DNA of 64,000 nucleotides from Bipolaris cookei (Eukaryota; Ascomycota; Dothideomycetes; Pleosporales; Pleosporaceae): positions 62,001-126,000 of the forward strand of contig NRSV01000012.1 of assembly GCA_002286855.1 (NCBI GenBank), written 5' to 3'. Shown here piece by piece: positions 33,661 to 45,047 of the stretch. The first letter of the stretch is position 1; every line of letters begins with the position of its first letter. The translations under genes were made by a program, and so were the position numbers. The notes under the pieces are model-generated. The model saw nothing but the letters and a program-made list of their open reading frames with translations, was not told the DNA's origin and made no database searches.

Positions 33661-33939
33661 TGTGAGGCGAGCTTGGCACCAGCTCTGTGTTCAGATGTCA
33701 GGACTGCAGTCAAGGGAAGAGGGCGGGCTATGACATGCCAGCACGGGGAGTTGGTGCTGCCTGCAGGTGGCTGTTAGTGGGGCTGGAGCTCCGGGCGACT
33801 GAGCTTGGCGCGGCACCTCTTCCTCATGATTCGGCCGTCGACCATTACATGTCGCCCCACGATTGCATTATAAGTCTTTCTTTCGCCTCCGCTCCCGAAA
33901 CCCCATATACACTCTTTGCACAGTAGTCGAGTAGATATC
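33661..33939. promoter_or_regulatory. Shared divergent promoter, ARPC4 and UBP6 genes
   Basis: 279 bp between start codons on opposite strands; it must serve both genes. No specific site is claimed. Confidence 0.4.
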
Positions 33940-35843
33940 ATGGCGTCTATACCAGGTATATGGCAATGTACTGCTGTTTCTGGACCGTTTCCGTACTGAC
34001 TTGAATGTTTGTAGTAATCGTAAAGCATCAGGGCAAGAAGCATGAGGTCGAAGTAGATACCACCTCCAACGGCGAAACATTCAAATACCAGCTATTCTCT
34101 ATTACCGGGGTTGAGCCAGAGCGCCAGAAAGTCATTGTCAAGGGCGGACAGCTCAAAGATGACACCGACATGTCCAAACTGGGCCTCAAGCCCGGCCAGA
34201 CTCTAATGATGATGGGAACGCCTTCGGGCACCGGAGTCGTCATTGAGAAGCCCAAGGTCCCCACCAAGTTCTTGGAGGATATGGACGAGGCAGAAGCCGC
34301 GCAGCTCGAAGGTGCCACACCTGCCGGTCTCCAAAACCTGGGCAACACCTGTTATATGAACTCTACACTACAGACGCTCCGGTCCATCCCAGAACTTCAG
34401 GAAGAGCTTCTGCGGTATTCGGCAAGGTATGGCTTCTCCGGATATTTATTTGCACTATACTGATTGCATACAGCAATGACGCCGGTTCATCCAGCTCCGC
34501 GCAGCAGCTTAGCCAGTTCGGCCTCGGTGGTCTCGGTGCCTCGACTGACCTCACGAGCTCTCTCCGCGACCTTTTCAAGCAAATGTCCGAGACTCAGCAA
34601 GGGTTTCCTCCGCTCATGTTCCTCAACGCGCTCAGAACCGCCTTCCCTCAGTTCGCACAAAAAGCAAAAGATGGTCATGGCTACGCACAGCAGGACGCCG
34701 AAGAGGCTTGGTCACAGATAGTATCGCAGCTGCGACAAAAGCTAAAGGTCACTGAAAAGGATGCGTCAGGTACGGATAAGCAGACCATGTCTTGGATTGA
34801 CAAGTATATGTCGGGAAAGTTCGAGTCGGTCATGGAGTGCGATGAGCCTGCAGCAAAAGAGGGCGGCGAAGAGGCAGTTCGCAGCGAGGATCTATTCCTC
34901 AAGCTCAACTGCCACATCAATGTCGAGACGAACCACCTCCGAGATGGCCTCGCCGCTGGCCTGAAGGAGAAGATTGAGAAGCGATCAGAAGTTCTAGGAC
35001 GAAATGCCATGTACACGAAGACTTCCAAGATTGCACGCCTGCCCAAGCACCTTCCAGTTCACTTTGTACGCTTTGACTGGCGACGAGACACCAACAAGAA
35101 GGCAAAGATCATGCGCAAGGTCACCTTCCCGGAAGAGCTTGACGCATTAGAGTTCTGCACCGACGAACTGAGGAAGGCTCTTGTCCCCATACGTGATAAG
35201 ATTCGCGATGTCCGTAAAGAGGAGGAGGATCTCGAGCGCGCCCGCAAGCGACAAAAGCGCATGAGGGCTGGTGAAGAGAATGACACTGAACCTACTGCCT
35301 CTAAGGAACCTCTACAGAAAAAGAAGGAAGCCGCAGAAAAGAAGGAGGAAGCCAACAAGCCCGATGATGCTAAGATGGAGGATATCGAGTACAAGACCGA
35401 TGCTCAGGTCGAAGCCGAGCGTGTCGCATCGATCGTGGCTGCTAAGAAAGAGCTCCTCGCACTTGTGGACCCCAAAATGGCCGCTGACGAAGGGGCCAAC
35501 CAGACGGGCCTCTACGAGCTGAGAGGTGTCATCACCCACCAGGGTGCCAGTGCTGACAGTGGTCACTACACATCCTTCGTCAAGAAGCAGGGAGCCAAGG
35601 ATCCAGTCACTGGAAAGCGAAAGGAGGAAGATGGCAAGTGGTGGTGGTTCAATGATGAGAAGGTTTCCGAAGTTGATTCTGAGAGAATACAAACCCTCTC
35701 TGGTGGAGGTGAGTGTTTCCGCCATTTGGGTATGATCCGTGACTGACATTGGCATAGGGCAAAGCCATTCGGCTCTTATCCTCCTCTACCGCGCGGTCCC
35801 CCTGCCAGTCATTGAGGAGGATGTGCAGATGGGTGACGCATAG
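33940..35843 (+). CDS. UBP6: Proteasome-associated ubiquitin hydrolase UBP6/USP14
   Basis: Four exons (33940..33955, 34015..34426, 34474..35708, 35758..35843), 582 aa. Residues 1-75 form a ubiquitin-like domain (VIVKHQGKKHEVEV, LKPGQTLMMMG). The catalytic Cys box is GLQNLGNTCYMNS (Cys about 118), QQDAEEAW is the QQD box, and the His box is ADSGHYTSF (His about 507). These mark USP14/Ubp6, which docks on the 26S proteasome through the ubiquitin-like domain, trims ubiquitin from substrates and slows their degradation. A charged, lysine-rich insert (about 350-420) is longer than in yeast Ubp6 (499 aa). The family-conserved last exon gives ALILLYRAV near the end. Confidence 0.93.
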
Positions 35844-36263
35844 AATCAATCGACAACTGACTCCATAGATGGTGTGTGGGATGCCATTGTCGCCATGTGG
35901 CAAAGCAGAAGCGTGGGCTGAGCAAAGGATGACGCATGACACTGGCGTTGACCTAGCTGAAAGCGCTATGAGCGATACTCTTGAACTATGAGTAATGAGG
36001 GCACGACTTCTAGACTTGCATTAATAGATATTGACCGATCGGTCTTGTTCATGTCCTTGCGTCCACTTCACTCCGCGTCGTAAAAACGCGTCGAGACGTG
36101 TTGCCAAGCTTTATGACACCCACCTCCAGCTTCTCCCTTTTCCTCTCCACAACTGTATCCTAGATTCTCCTTCAGGTTCCATTACTTGCAGTTTATACTG
36201 TAGTTCTTTACTGTATTGCCCTATCGCTTTAAGCTTTCGTTTCATGTCTTAGCCATCACCATT
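35844..36263. other. Intergenic, UBP6 to REC8
   Basis: 420 bp containing the UBP6 3' flank and the REC8 promoter. No gene or repeat is seen. Confidence 0.4.
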
Positions 36264-38981
36264 ATGTTTTACAGTCACGAAAGTATACTCCCTTTCACGA
36301 CTCCAGCTCAGAGGTCAGGCTAACTTTTGGAGTTCTCACATCACGTAAACATGGTGTGGCGACTGTGTGGTTAGTCATGATAGTTGTCAGTCGCTCCTTC
36401 CTTCAACTCACAGAAATGGCAGGCTCGTTGCAACCCTGGGTGTCAAATCAAGCCTGAAGCGCATTAACCGCAAGCAAATCCTCGACGTCGATGTTCCCAA
36501 AGCATGCCAAACTATCATCGATCCAGTAGCCCCCCTGGCCCTGCGTCTACAGGGAAACTTGTTGTAAGTTACTCTACTCGTAGGGCACCGTACGCAGCAC
36601 TGTTGACGTATACAGATATGGACTATCTCGTGTGTACTTGCAGCAGTGCGGATATATTCTTTCAGACGCGCAGAATGCTCAACTTTCGCTGAGAATGGCC
36701 TTACGGACAGTTCAGAATACCGAGCTTGATCTTACTGCTGGTAAAGCTAAGTAAGGAATCATCGTTCACCCCTTTCCGGGACAGTCAGTTAACAGATATA
36801 CTTTAGTCCAGAGCAAATCATTCTCCAAGATGATCCCTCGTTCCTCCCCGATTTTGCTCCTCCTCCACCAGAACTACTTGCTGATCTAGACTCCAACTTC
36901 AACCTCGACATAACACACTCCAGCGAGTCCCAGTCTCTAACACCGTTTGGCTCTCAGCAATATTCATCTTCTTCCCATTTTGGTAGTTCAGGTGGTCTCG
37001 TTCTCCCTACTTCTTCTCCTATCACTCCGGATGGATTTAGACTCGAAGGCGACTATGGAATAGGCAGTATTAGCCAACCTAGTGCCATGCTTGGAGCCGG
37101 CGACACAATCGAAATCGAGGATCCGGATTTTGAATTCGGGGATGATGGCGAGATCATTCAGTTGTCATCAGGTACCGTATCGCTCAGAACCCCGGCTACG
37201 CCTGCACATGCACCCAGATCTGAGGATGCTGGACAGAGTGAGGGAGTGAGGAACGAGCTCCCACAGGGACAACATGCCCTTGATCAGGTGAGTTTTGCAT
37301 TATTCCCTCACGCCCCTATGCATTATTTACTCAGTCCTTTTTTACCTGAACTGTGTTTGTGGCTTTCCGACTAGTTTTCCACATTCAAAAGACCTTTAGT
37401 TCATTAACCCGAGGAGTTTACCTGACCTCCAAAAACATTCCTCGAACACCATATTTCACTTCTCTTTTTCTTTTATAGTTCTCACCACTTACCTTTTTTA
37501 CTTTTTACATCCACATATACCCAGAAAAATATACTATGGATGCTGATATATATCAGTTGCCTGACGATGAGATGCATGTTACGCTTCCCAGCGAAGAAGA
37601 CGGCATTCCCGAAGGCGGCGCTTATGCCTCAAGTGGCGCGCTACAATCTCAACAATCTTCAGAAGTGGTAGAATCATCAGAAACCTTTACTGCTCCCATG
37701 CGCCGACATCGGGTTCCGCGCGCCATTCCTGCAGATATAGCAACAGAACTTCGTAACAAGGACCTGATAGACTGGGGCGCGAACTATCTCAAGAATATGA
37801 AAACTGCTACTCAACAGAAGATTCAAAATCGTGCCTTGACACAAGCAAAGAAAAATGCTGAGCATTATGTATGGGGATCTGGACTAGGTGGTATTGGCCG
37901 ACGTATTCCTGGACGCGAAGGCTATAATCCATTCGATATGTTTATTGGCGACAAGCTATTCGAGGCTATCACTGGCATGAGTCGCAAAGTAACCGGACGT
38001 AAGCATGATCGCGATAGCGGCATTGACGATGCTACGCAAGAGCAGGCACGTCGTGTACGCCCAAAGATTGGCGGGCTTGAGGCTGCTCGAGGTGCCGATG
38101 AAGGATTATCTATGCCTCTTGGAGATGACGAAGCTGCAGTTGAACTGCCTCGTGAAGCGGCATCTACTCTTGATGATCAACACGTCCTTTCTGCAATGCC
38201 GTGGAACATGAGTGCTTCTGCTAGAAGTTCATCAGCCATTCCTCGCAGTAGGCGTATCGGCATGATTGGTCCAGCCGATCACGGAAGACATGGAAGTCAC
38301 CTGGTATCCGCCTCTCCACTGCATGGACGAGGTCAGTCTATTCCGTTTGATTCGAACAATCTTACAAGTGATGCGGATTATGCGAGTGACGAATTTGGGC
38401 TTCCAGGACTCAGCTCAGATTTTCCCGAGGTGACAGCTCTTCCAAACACCAACTCACAGCTACCTAAAGTACTTTCCATTGAAGGCGAAAACTTCATCGC
38501 CTACATAAGCGAGAAGATGGAAGAGAGGCGAAGTTGTGCGCAAATAGAGACAGGCGTTGCGACCGACATTGAAGAAATTACGTTCGAAGAACTGCTTCCG
38601 CCTGCGGAGAATACAAAGATGATTGCTTGCCACGGTCTCATGATGATTCTCACACTGGGCACAAGAGATATGCTTGACATAAAACAGTCCGAGCACCTCG
38701 GTGACATCCATCTTCGCTTGTCTGAGAAAGCCAGGGCGCTGGAAATCATTGAGATTAGTGATTGCGAAGAGTCGTACAGTAACAGTGAAGATGAAGAAGA
38801 TGAAGAGATGGAAACACCTATCGTAATGGGTTCACAGCATATGGCTGGTGAACTTGAAGAAGAAGGTGAGCAAATGGAAGACCCTGCGCATGTCGAGGAC
38901 GAAGGACATTTCCAGGAACAGTTTGCTGCTGGACATGCTGCCCAGGTGGAATATGATCACGAGTCTCTCTATGATGATTGA
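36264..38981 (+). CDS. REC8: REC8-like meiotic alpha-kleisin (cohesin subunit)
   Basis: At least six exons: 36264..36282, 36333..36369, 36423..36563, 36616..36750, 36807..37287 and 37479..38981, about 771 aa. The spliced N-terminus reads MFYSHEILTSRKHGVATVW, then LVATLG, the Rad21/Rec8 N-terminal domain that clasps SMC3. The fourth exon continues with YGLSRVYLQQCGYIL. The C-terminal winged helix that binds SMC1 is recognisable as MMILTLGTRDMLDIKQ and GDIHL. A long acidic disordered middle carries possible separase and phosphorylation sites. An acidic tail follows the winged helix. The 191-nt intron 37288..37478 is the weak point: the in-frame acceptor follows a good pyrimidine tract, but the 19 codons after it look atypical. 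REC8 rather than mitotic RAD21 is preferred from the N-terminal motif. Confidence 0.8.
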
Positions 38982-39451
38982 TGGGCTAGGGGTGCGTGTC
39001 GTTTGAATATGCAGTGTGCTATTCATTTCCACAACACATGTTCGCGCCACACGGGATAAGACTTTCTCGACAGTCATATATTAATGATTAGGTGACACGG
39101 CTGATCTTACGAATATAACGAGCTGGAATGATGTGCCGAGAATAAAAGAACGGGATCTTCTGTAATAATAATAACAAGTCGAACTATATGTCTACCCATT
39201 CAACTCTCTCTCTCTCTTTCTTACTTATCTTATTTTTTATCTGTGTATCTCGCGACTTGGTTTACTTGTACTTCGTTTACCCTTTCTGCAGAAAATATCT
39301 GTTACCACAAACTTTCACCAGCAACCGAACATCGTTCAAACTCTGAATATAGATCGTCGATGGATCTTTTTCACGGCAGGAATCGTAGTCAATTTTCTAA
39401 TTCTTTGGTGTGCAGAGTATGATTGTTTTTCTTATGTACAATCATAATGTG
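38982..39451. other. Intergenic before the pogo element
   Basis: 470 bp. It contains a short CT repeat near 39205-39220 and otherwise AT-rich sequence. No gene is recognised. Confidence 0.4.
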
Positions 39452-39496
39452 GTTCACAAGCGAGTCAGCCACTTTGCACCGGCGCGTCGCCGTCGA
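39452..39496 (+). repeat. Left terminal inverted repeat of the pogo element
   Basis: 45 bp starting GTTCACAAGCGAGTC. It matches the reverse complement of 41209..41253 except at two positions. Confidence 0.88.
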
Positions 39497-39510
39497 CACT
39501 ACAACGCGTC

Positions 39511-41156
39511 ATGTCTCAACAACGCACCTCTCAAACTTTGTATACTGAATCAGATCTTCAGCTTGCTCTTTTTGATGTCCAATCGCGACGTGTTCACAGC
39601 CAAAGACATGCTGCTTCTATCTATAACGTGCCTCGAACTACTCTCCAAGACCGACGTGCTGGGAAGCGCCTCCGACGCAACTGCGAAGCGAACATAAAAC
39701 GCCTTAATAAGCTAGAAGAGGAGGCTTTATTTAAGCGTATTCTTTAGGATTCTACGTGAGGATTTGCGGATATGAAGGCTGATATCCGAGTAATGGCTGA
39801 TAAACCAATGCATGAGCGGGGGAGCTACCTTATTGGTAAGAACTGGATTGATAACTTTGTTAAGCGGACTCCTGAGCTCCGTACGCGCTGGAGCCATCCT
39901 TATGATTACCAGCGAGCTGCCTGCGAAGACCTAGCAGCTATCTAGCGCTGGGTTGATCTAGTTGAGGCGACGAAGCAGAAGTGGGGTATTGTGGACGACG
40001 ATATCTATAACTTTGATGAGACTAGCTTTATGATAGGCAAGATTTCATTATAGTTAGTTATTACAGCCTCAGAAGGATATGGCAAAAAGAAGAGGATATA
40101 GTTAGGCAACTGGGAATGGGTTACTGTGATCCAAGGCATGGGCGCGTTAGGTCGCCGGCTACCATCTTTTGTTGTCTTTGCGAGTAAGGTGCTTATCGAC
40201 GTCTGGTTTGAGCACCTACCTAGCAATTGGGTCCTTGAAGTTAGTCCTAACGGCTTGACGAACAATTAGCTTGCTCTTGCGTGGTTAGAGCACTTCGATA
40301 CCCATACAACGAGGCACACTATTAGTGGGTATCGACTGCTTATTATCGACGGCCATGAGACCTACTGCTCAGTTGATTTTCAAGATCTTTGTAAGAAGAA
40401 AAATGTTATTCTTTTCTGTATGCTTGCACACTCATCCCATCTATTGCAGCCTCTTGATGTCGCCTGCTTTGCGCCGTTAAAGCACAAGTATGGTGACGCA
40501 GTTTCAAGCTTGGCACGCAACCGCACCAATTATATCAGAAGGAGACCTTCCTACCAGGCTTTAAGGCTGCTTTTAAGCAGTCTTTTATAAAAGAGAATAT
40601 CCAAGCTGGCTTTAGAGGCGCTAGTCTAGTCCCATGCAGCCCACAGGCGGTGCTATCAAAGCTTGATGTGGTAGTGCAGACGACGAAACAATCGCCGCGA
40701 CGAGTAGACGCCTGGGAGGCGCAGACGCCGTGTAACGCCCGCGAAGTCGAGGCTCAAAGTACTTTCATTCGATAGAGAGTAAGAAACCGCCCTGGGTCTT
40801 CTGCAAGTTCACTTGACGAGAAGGTTGCGTGGTTGAGTAAGGAGGCTCAGCAAATGGCCCACAAGATGGTGCTTATGATGGAGAAAATGAGCAGCCTTCA
40901 AGGGGCTCTAAATGCAGCAAACAAGTGGAAGAGCCGCAAGCGGCGATACGTACGGATAGAGGAGACTCATACTGTTGGCGAGGTACAGGAAGTAATAGCT
41001 GAACAGGCGGGTAGCAGTCGTGGCGACGGCGAGAGCGCGTCGAAGAGGATGCAAGGAGAGAAGTGGTGCGGGCGTTGCAAGCAGACTGGACACAACGCTC
41101 GTACCTGCGCAGTTGAGATAAATAGTGCAAGTGATAGCGGCGATTCTAATAATTAA
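39511..41156 (+). pseudogene. pogo/Fot-type transposase with many stops
   Basis: Starts at MSQQRTSQTLYTESDLQLAL, a CENP-B-like helix-turn-helix head (HSQRHAASIYNVPRTTLQDR). The DDE domain shows YNFDETSFM, LLIIDGHETY and HLLQPLDVACFAPLK, with in-frame TAG, TAA and TGA codons between them and at least one frameshift. The C-terminal piece (40833..41156) ends with the zinc knuckle CGRCKQTGHNARTC, common in fungal pogo transposases. The gene cannot produce a full protein. Confidence 0.88.
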
Positions 41157-41208
41157 CTTGGTATACTGCAATAGTTTATTAACTATGATAAAAGTGCGTG
41201 ATAACGTC

Positions 41209-41253
41209 TCGACGGCCACGCGCCGGTGCAAAGTGGCCGACTCGCTTGTGAAC
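41209..41253 (-). repeat. Right terminal inverted repeat of the pogo element
   Basis: 45 bp; its reverse complement starts GTTCACAAGCGAGTC and matches the left repeat at 43 of 45 positions. Confidence 0.88.
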
Positions 41254-42174
41254 TACGTATTGGCACGGCAAAGGCCTTAATTGAATCAAACAACTGCAGT
41301 TACATAAAACGGGAAGAAGACTGGATTCTATGCCAGGGGATTGGCCCAGGCTGCCTTGTTTGAGGTCTTTGGGATGGCCACAGCTACGCCAAGAGTCCTA
41401 TCGATAGACAAATAACTGCGCACGGACGAAAAGCGCCAACTTTACACGCGTTTTGCATACGCTACAGAGGCTCAATTTAGAAAATAAGAGCGGGAGGAGG
41501 TAAAGACTAGCTTAAAGAGTCTTTTTATATAGGGTTTAGGGTGTGCAGGTCTATAAGAGCTAAGACCGATTTTGTCTGTTAATAATAGGTTGATTGATAG
41601 ATTGATAGGTTGATAAGTTGATGTACATGGCTGCAGTGTGGAGTATATGCTAATCTACATGGGTTCGTGCGTTGTGTGCGCTGGCCTATGCCAAGAGTCG
41701 TCAGCACTGAACTCTTGAGGTAACACCGAGGTCGTTTGTTCGATTCCAATATATGTTCCAACACCACATTGTCAAATTGTTTTTTCTCAGAAAAGAATGG
41801 CAGGTCACACCCCAACCTGCCGGGATCAGGTATCAAAAAATAATGAGTATGTAACTCATACATGTATTTTTTGGAACGTTTAAAATGATGGAGATAGAGA
41901 AAGTAGGTTCTCAGAATAGGCAGCAGTCAAAGAAGGAGGATAAAGGGAGGAGGGGGAGGGGGAGAGGGATTTCAAGGAAACTTCTTCAGCGCCCGACCTT
42001 AAAAACTTGCTAGCTGTAGTATCGGAAAGCGAAAGGTGAAATTCCTTCTTAACAGGATGATGAAAAAGTCTCAGGTTCTTTTTTCTTTGATGTGGTAGCT
42101 CTTTTCCTTTTCGCAGCTCTTCGACTGATGCGACCTGGAAGTATTTTGGTGTCGTAATTGCACATGGTATCCTG
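41254..42174. other. Intergenic with low-complexity tracts
   Basis: About 920 bp between the pogo element and the HET-ankyrin gene. It contains degenerate TTGATAGG-like repeats at about 41580-41625 and the purine tract described separately. No gene is recognised. Confidence 0.45.
41926..41970 (+). repeat. Homopurine (A/G) tract
   Basis: About 45 nt made almost only of A and G on the plus strand (AGGGAGGAGGGGGAGGGGGA core). Such tracts can form triplex or G-rich structures; any function is inference. Confidence 0.6.
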
Positions 42175-44649
42175 CTACCAACCGATATAGTCTTCGCGAC
42201 GCGTTCGTCTTCTGATCGCCTCTATAGTTGCTGACCTGGCCGATTTTATTGCCCATGAAAGCGGCGTCTGTCCACGATTGTCTTCGAGGTTTGCATCCGT
42301 GTATGGCATTCGGAGTAACTCTTGAACTATGTAGTACGAATCTGACGATGCTGCCCATGAGAGAGGAGTCCGTCCATTGTCGTCTTGTGCGTTGACATCT
42401 ACGCCGTGTGTCCTAAGTAACATCGCGACCATGTTATTATTGCCTGATATTGTTGCCCATAAAAGAGGAGTCCGTCCGTTAGGGTCTCTTGAGTTGATTT
42501 GGATGTTTGGTGTTTCGAGCAGTAGCTTAGCCATATTGTAACCAGTATCAGACGTATAATTCGCCAGCCTTGAAATCGGGGTTCTTCCGTTAGGGTCCCT
42601 TACGTTGACGTCAACCTGAGCTGTCTTCAGTAATAGCTTTGTCACCGCTACATTTCCTGTCTTGAATACTGCTGCCAGTAGCGGTGATAGCCCGTCTATA
42701 TTCCTGAAATTCACATTGACTCCGCGTGTCTCTAGGAGCAGTTCAATCACTGGAAGTTCGCTCGCTAGAACTGCTCCCAATAGCGGTGTGTTTCTATTCT
42801 GATCCAATGAGCTGTTTCCATACAAGACCATTTCCCGTACTAGCAGTGTACGTATGGACTCCATTCTTTCATCCTGTGCTGCTGCTAAGTAAGAAAACGA
42901 AGTTCGCCCATATCCATCTCTTATGTTAGGGTTGGCTTTGCCCACCTTTAACAGCAGGCGAATAATCGCTATAGTCTCATCTAACCTGCGGTGTTGGTCC
43001 TTTGCTACAGCTAACGCCAAGGCTGTTTCCGTCGCCCACAATAGGGGCGTCGACCGATTTCCATCCTTTGCATTGACGTCAATACCATGCACTTTCAACA
43101 GTAGTTGAACCATTTCCAAATCGCCTGATTTCACTGCCACGGACAATGACGTTGAGTCATCCTTGTCTGCTAGATTGACCTTCGCTTTACTCGTTTCGAG
43201 TAATAGTCGGACCACTGCTTTGTGTCCATTCGATGTTGCCCACCACAGTGGCGTCCGCTCCTGTACGTCTCGAGGATTGATATCGACGCCTGTGTGATTT
43301 AGTAACATCCGGACAATATTCTGTTTTCCATCACGTGCAGCATGAGTCAGAGCTGTACGCTTATTGTGGTCTCCTTCATTCATTTCGATATGTCCTCTTG
43401 TCAAAAGCAGCCACACATCATCCTCAGTCCCCCACATGACTGCCTCAAGCAACGACATGAGACTTTCAGCCCTGGTTTCTTCTCTCGGTAGCTGTCCAGG
43501 AGCGACTGTAATGGATGCAGTATCCTTAGGCTCTCTGTGGGGCTGGCCTTTCCTTTTCGATTTCACGCGCGATCTTTGGATGCATAATCTTCTGATAGGA
43601 TACCGTGATGACACGAATTCCTCAAAGTCCGTCTGGGCAAATTCCTCAGTCTTGACTCTCTTCAAGTGTCTCATTGTCAGGCCCGTATCCCTCAGAAAGA
43701 TGGAAATCCGCTCATCTCCACTTCCTTGTTCATGGCAATCGAGTTTTGCGCAGCCAAGCTTGTCGCGACCAATGCCCATGAATAGGACGTCCAGATGAAC
43801 ACCCTTGCCACTCAAGATTATTGGATCATGGAACCTGTCTAGAGTAGTACACTGTACGATGTTTCCGGAGTTGAGAAATGAGGCTGGCGAAATAGCTAGA
43901 CAACCACCACGATCATCCGTTGATCGCCACGCCAGAATACTATGATCATCCGATGTCTTCAAGATTTTCTCTTGGAGTCTGATGAAAGCATTTTCTCCTT
44001 CTCCATATAGCAAAGGCATGTTGATATTGAAAATGCCTAGTAGACAATAGGCTATGTCTTCTATCCTCGTCGTTTTTCTTTCTGCGGCCCATGACATTCT
44101 TTGTGCAGCGCTGAAAGTTTCGACAGGTGCTGCTTGCGAGAGCACAGTGAAAGGAATCCGTGTACGTTTGGATATTTTTTCTCGAAGCTCTGCTCTTGTC
44201 CCAAGAAAATTCCAGTTCTTGTCGAAGAATATCACTTCCTGGGGAGCCAATAATTCCTGGAGTGTCCATCCTCTGGTAAACCATTTGCTTGTCGAGAGGC
44301 TATCCTCGAAACCTATATCAGCTAGGTACGCATAACATACGTCAGCTGACTGGTACCAGGAATACATTGAGTTTATTGCTTCCGAAAGTTCTGCGCTGCT
44401 TGTTTTGTCGATACAGCACGTGTCGACCCAAAAGTATTGGAAGCCATCCTGAGCGGCTTGCCGTCCGCATAGGATAAGTTTACGGTAACCAATCTTCCGT
44501 TTACCTTTTCCATCGAGAATATCTTGGTAAGTCACTTCTTCATTAGAAGGACCCCAGGTGTGCGAAAGAATGGCGTAAGATGGAAGATTATCAGGCAACA
44601 GCTCGACAAGGCTGAGCTCGTCGCTGCCATGAATCTGCAGAAATCGCAT
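42175..44649 (-). CDS. HET-domain protein with ankyrin repeats
   Basis: An uninterrupted frame of 824 aa from MRFLQIHG; HET proteins normally start with MRLL-like sequence, so this Met is preferred over one 51 codons upstream. The HET domain (about residues 20-150) has YAILSHTWG, FQYFWVDTCCID, YSWYQSADVCYAYL and SKWFTRGWTLQELLAP. A middle region includes EDIAYCLLGIFNINMPLLYGEG, conserved after HET domains. From about residue 440 there are around ten ankyrin repeats with consensus such as GRTPLLWATISGN. HET domains trigger cell death after non-self fusion (heterokaryon incompatibility) or defence-like responses. Ankyrin repeats would act as the sensor. All key motifs are intact, so the gene looks functional. 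It is about 4 kb from a second HET gene. Confidence 0.9.
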   Translation of the reverse strand: MRFLQIHGSDELSLVELLPDNLPSYAILSHTWGPSNEEVTYQDILDGKGKRKIGYRKLILCGRQAAQDGFQYFWVDTCCIDKTSSAELSEAINSMYSWYQSADVCYAYLADIGFEDSLSTSKWFTRGWTLQELLAPQEVIFFDKNWNFLGTRAELREKISKRTRIPFTVLSQAAPVETFSAAQRMSWAAERKTTRIEDIAYCLLGIFNINMPLLYGEGENAFIRLQEKILKTSDDHSILAWRSTDDRGGCLAISPASFLNSGNIVQCTTLDRFHDPIILSGKGVHLDVLFMGIGRDKLGCAKLDCHEQGSGDERISIFLRDTGLTMRHLKRVKTEEFAQTDFEEFVSSRYPIRRLCIQRSRVKSKRKGQPHREPKDTASITVAPGQLPREETRAESLMSLLEAVMWGTEDDVWLLLTRGHIEMNEGDHNKRTALTHAARDGKQNIVRMLLNHTGVDINPRDVQERTPLWWATSNGHKAVVRLLLETSKAKVNLADKDDSTSLSVAVKSGDLEMVQLLLKVHGIDVNAKDGNRSTPLLWATETALALAVAKDQHRRLDETIAIIRLLLKVGKANPNIRDGYGRTSFSYLAAAQDERMESIRTLLVREMVLYGNSSLDQNRNTPLLGAVLASELPVIELLLETRGVNVNFRNIDGLSPLLAAVFKTGNVAVTKLLLKTAQVDVNVRDPNGRTPISRLANYTSDTGYNMAKLLLETPNIQINSRDPNGRTPLLWATISGNNNMVAMLLRTHGVDVNAQDDNGRTPLSWAASSDSYYIVQELLRMPYTDANLEDNRGQTPLSWAIKSARSATIEAIRRRTRREDYIGW

Positions 44650-45047
44650 GGAGATATGTTCAGACAGCGATTCAAAAAATTGAAATGATGTAAGGGCAAT
44701 AGTTTCAAGGTGGGTCGCTGAAAAGATTGGCGATTGGAATACAGAGTGCGGATGACGAACGTCGGTGCCTTTGACTGCCAAGACCTTCGCTACGTAGGTC
44801 ACGGGGCAGCATATTCAGCCTGATCAGCATGATCAGAGTGACCAGAAGTATGGTGTCCTGCAAGTGTTGTATATTTCTTTTACTTTATTGGAGATACACT
44901 TGCAAACGTTCATGAAACAAGACACAATGTGGTGAAGACAGCTGGTTGGCATTGCGTTTACACACCTACAGTTTGTAGCAGATATAACAAGGCAGTTGGA
45001 GATAACCATAGCAGTCCTGGTTGACTCTTCTCGGAAGCAACCAACGT
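44650..45047. other. Intergenic upstream of the HET-ankyrin gene
   Basis: About 400 bp. The HET-ankyrin frame stays open upstream to 44802, so a longer N-terminus is possible. No other gene is recognised. Confidence 0.4.

Larger units (their letters stand above)
39452..41253 (+). mobile_element. pogo/Fot-type DNA transposon, heavily mutated
   Basis: A 1.8-kb element ended by 45-bp terminal inverted repeats with only two mismatches, followed by TA on the right. It holds a degraded pogo-superfamily transposase. Preserved termini but a coding region full of stop codons is a pattern expected of RIP, which adds C-to-T changes to repeated DNA in ascomycetes. Confidence 0.88.

Noticed and set aside
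41700..41765. tRNA-like TTTGTTCGATTCC segment
   Set aside because: No acceptor stem or anticodon arm can be paired around it.
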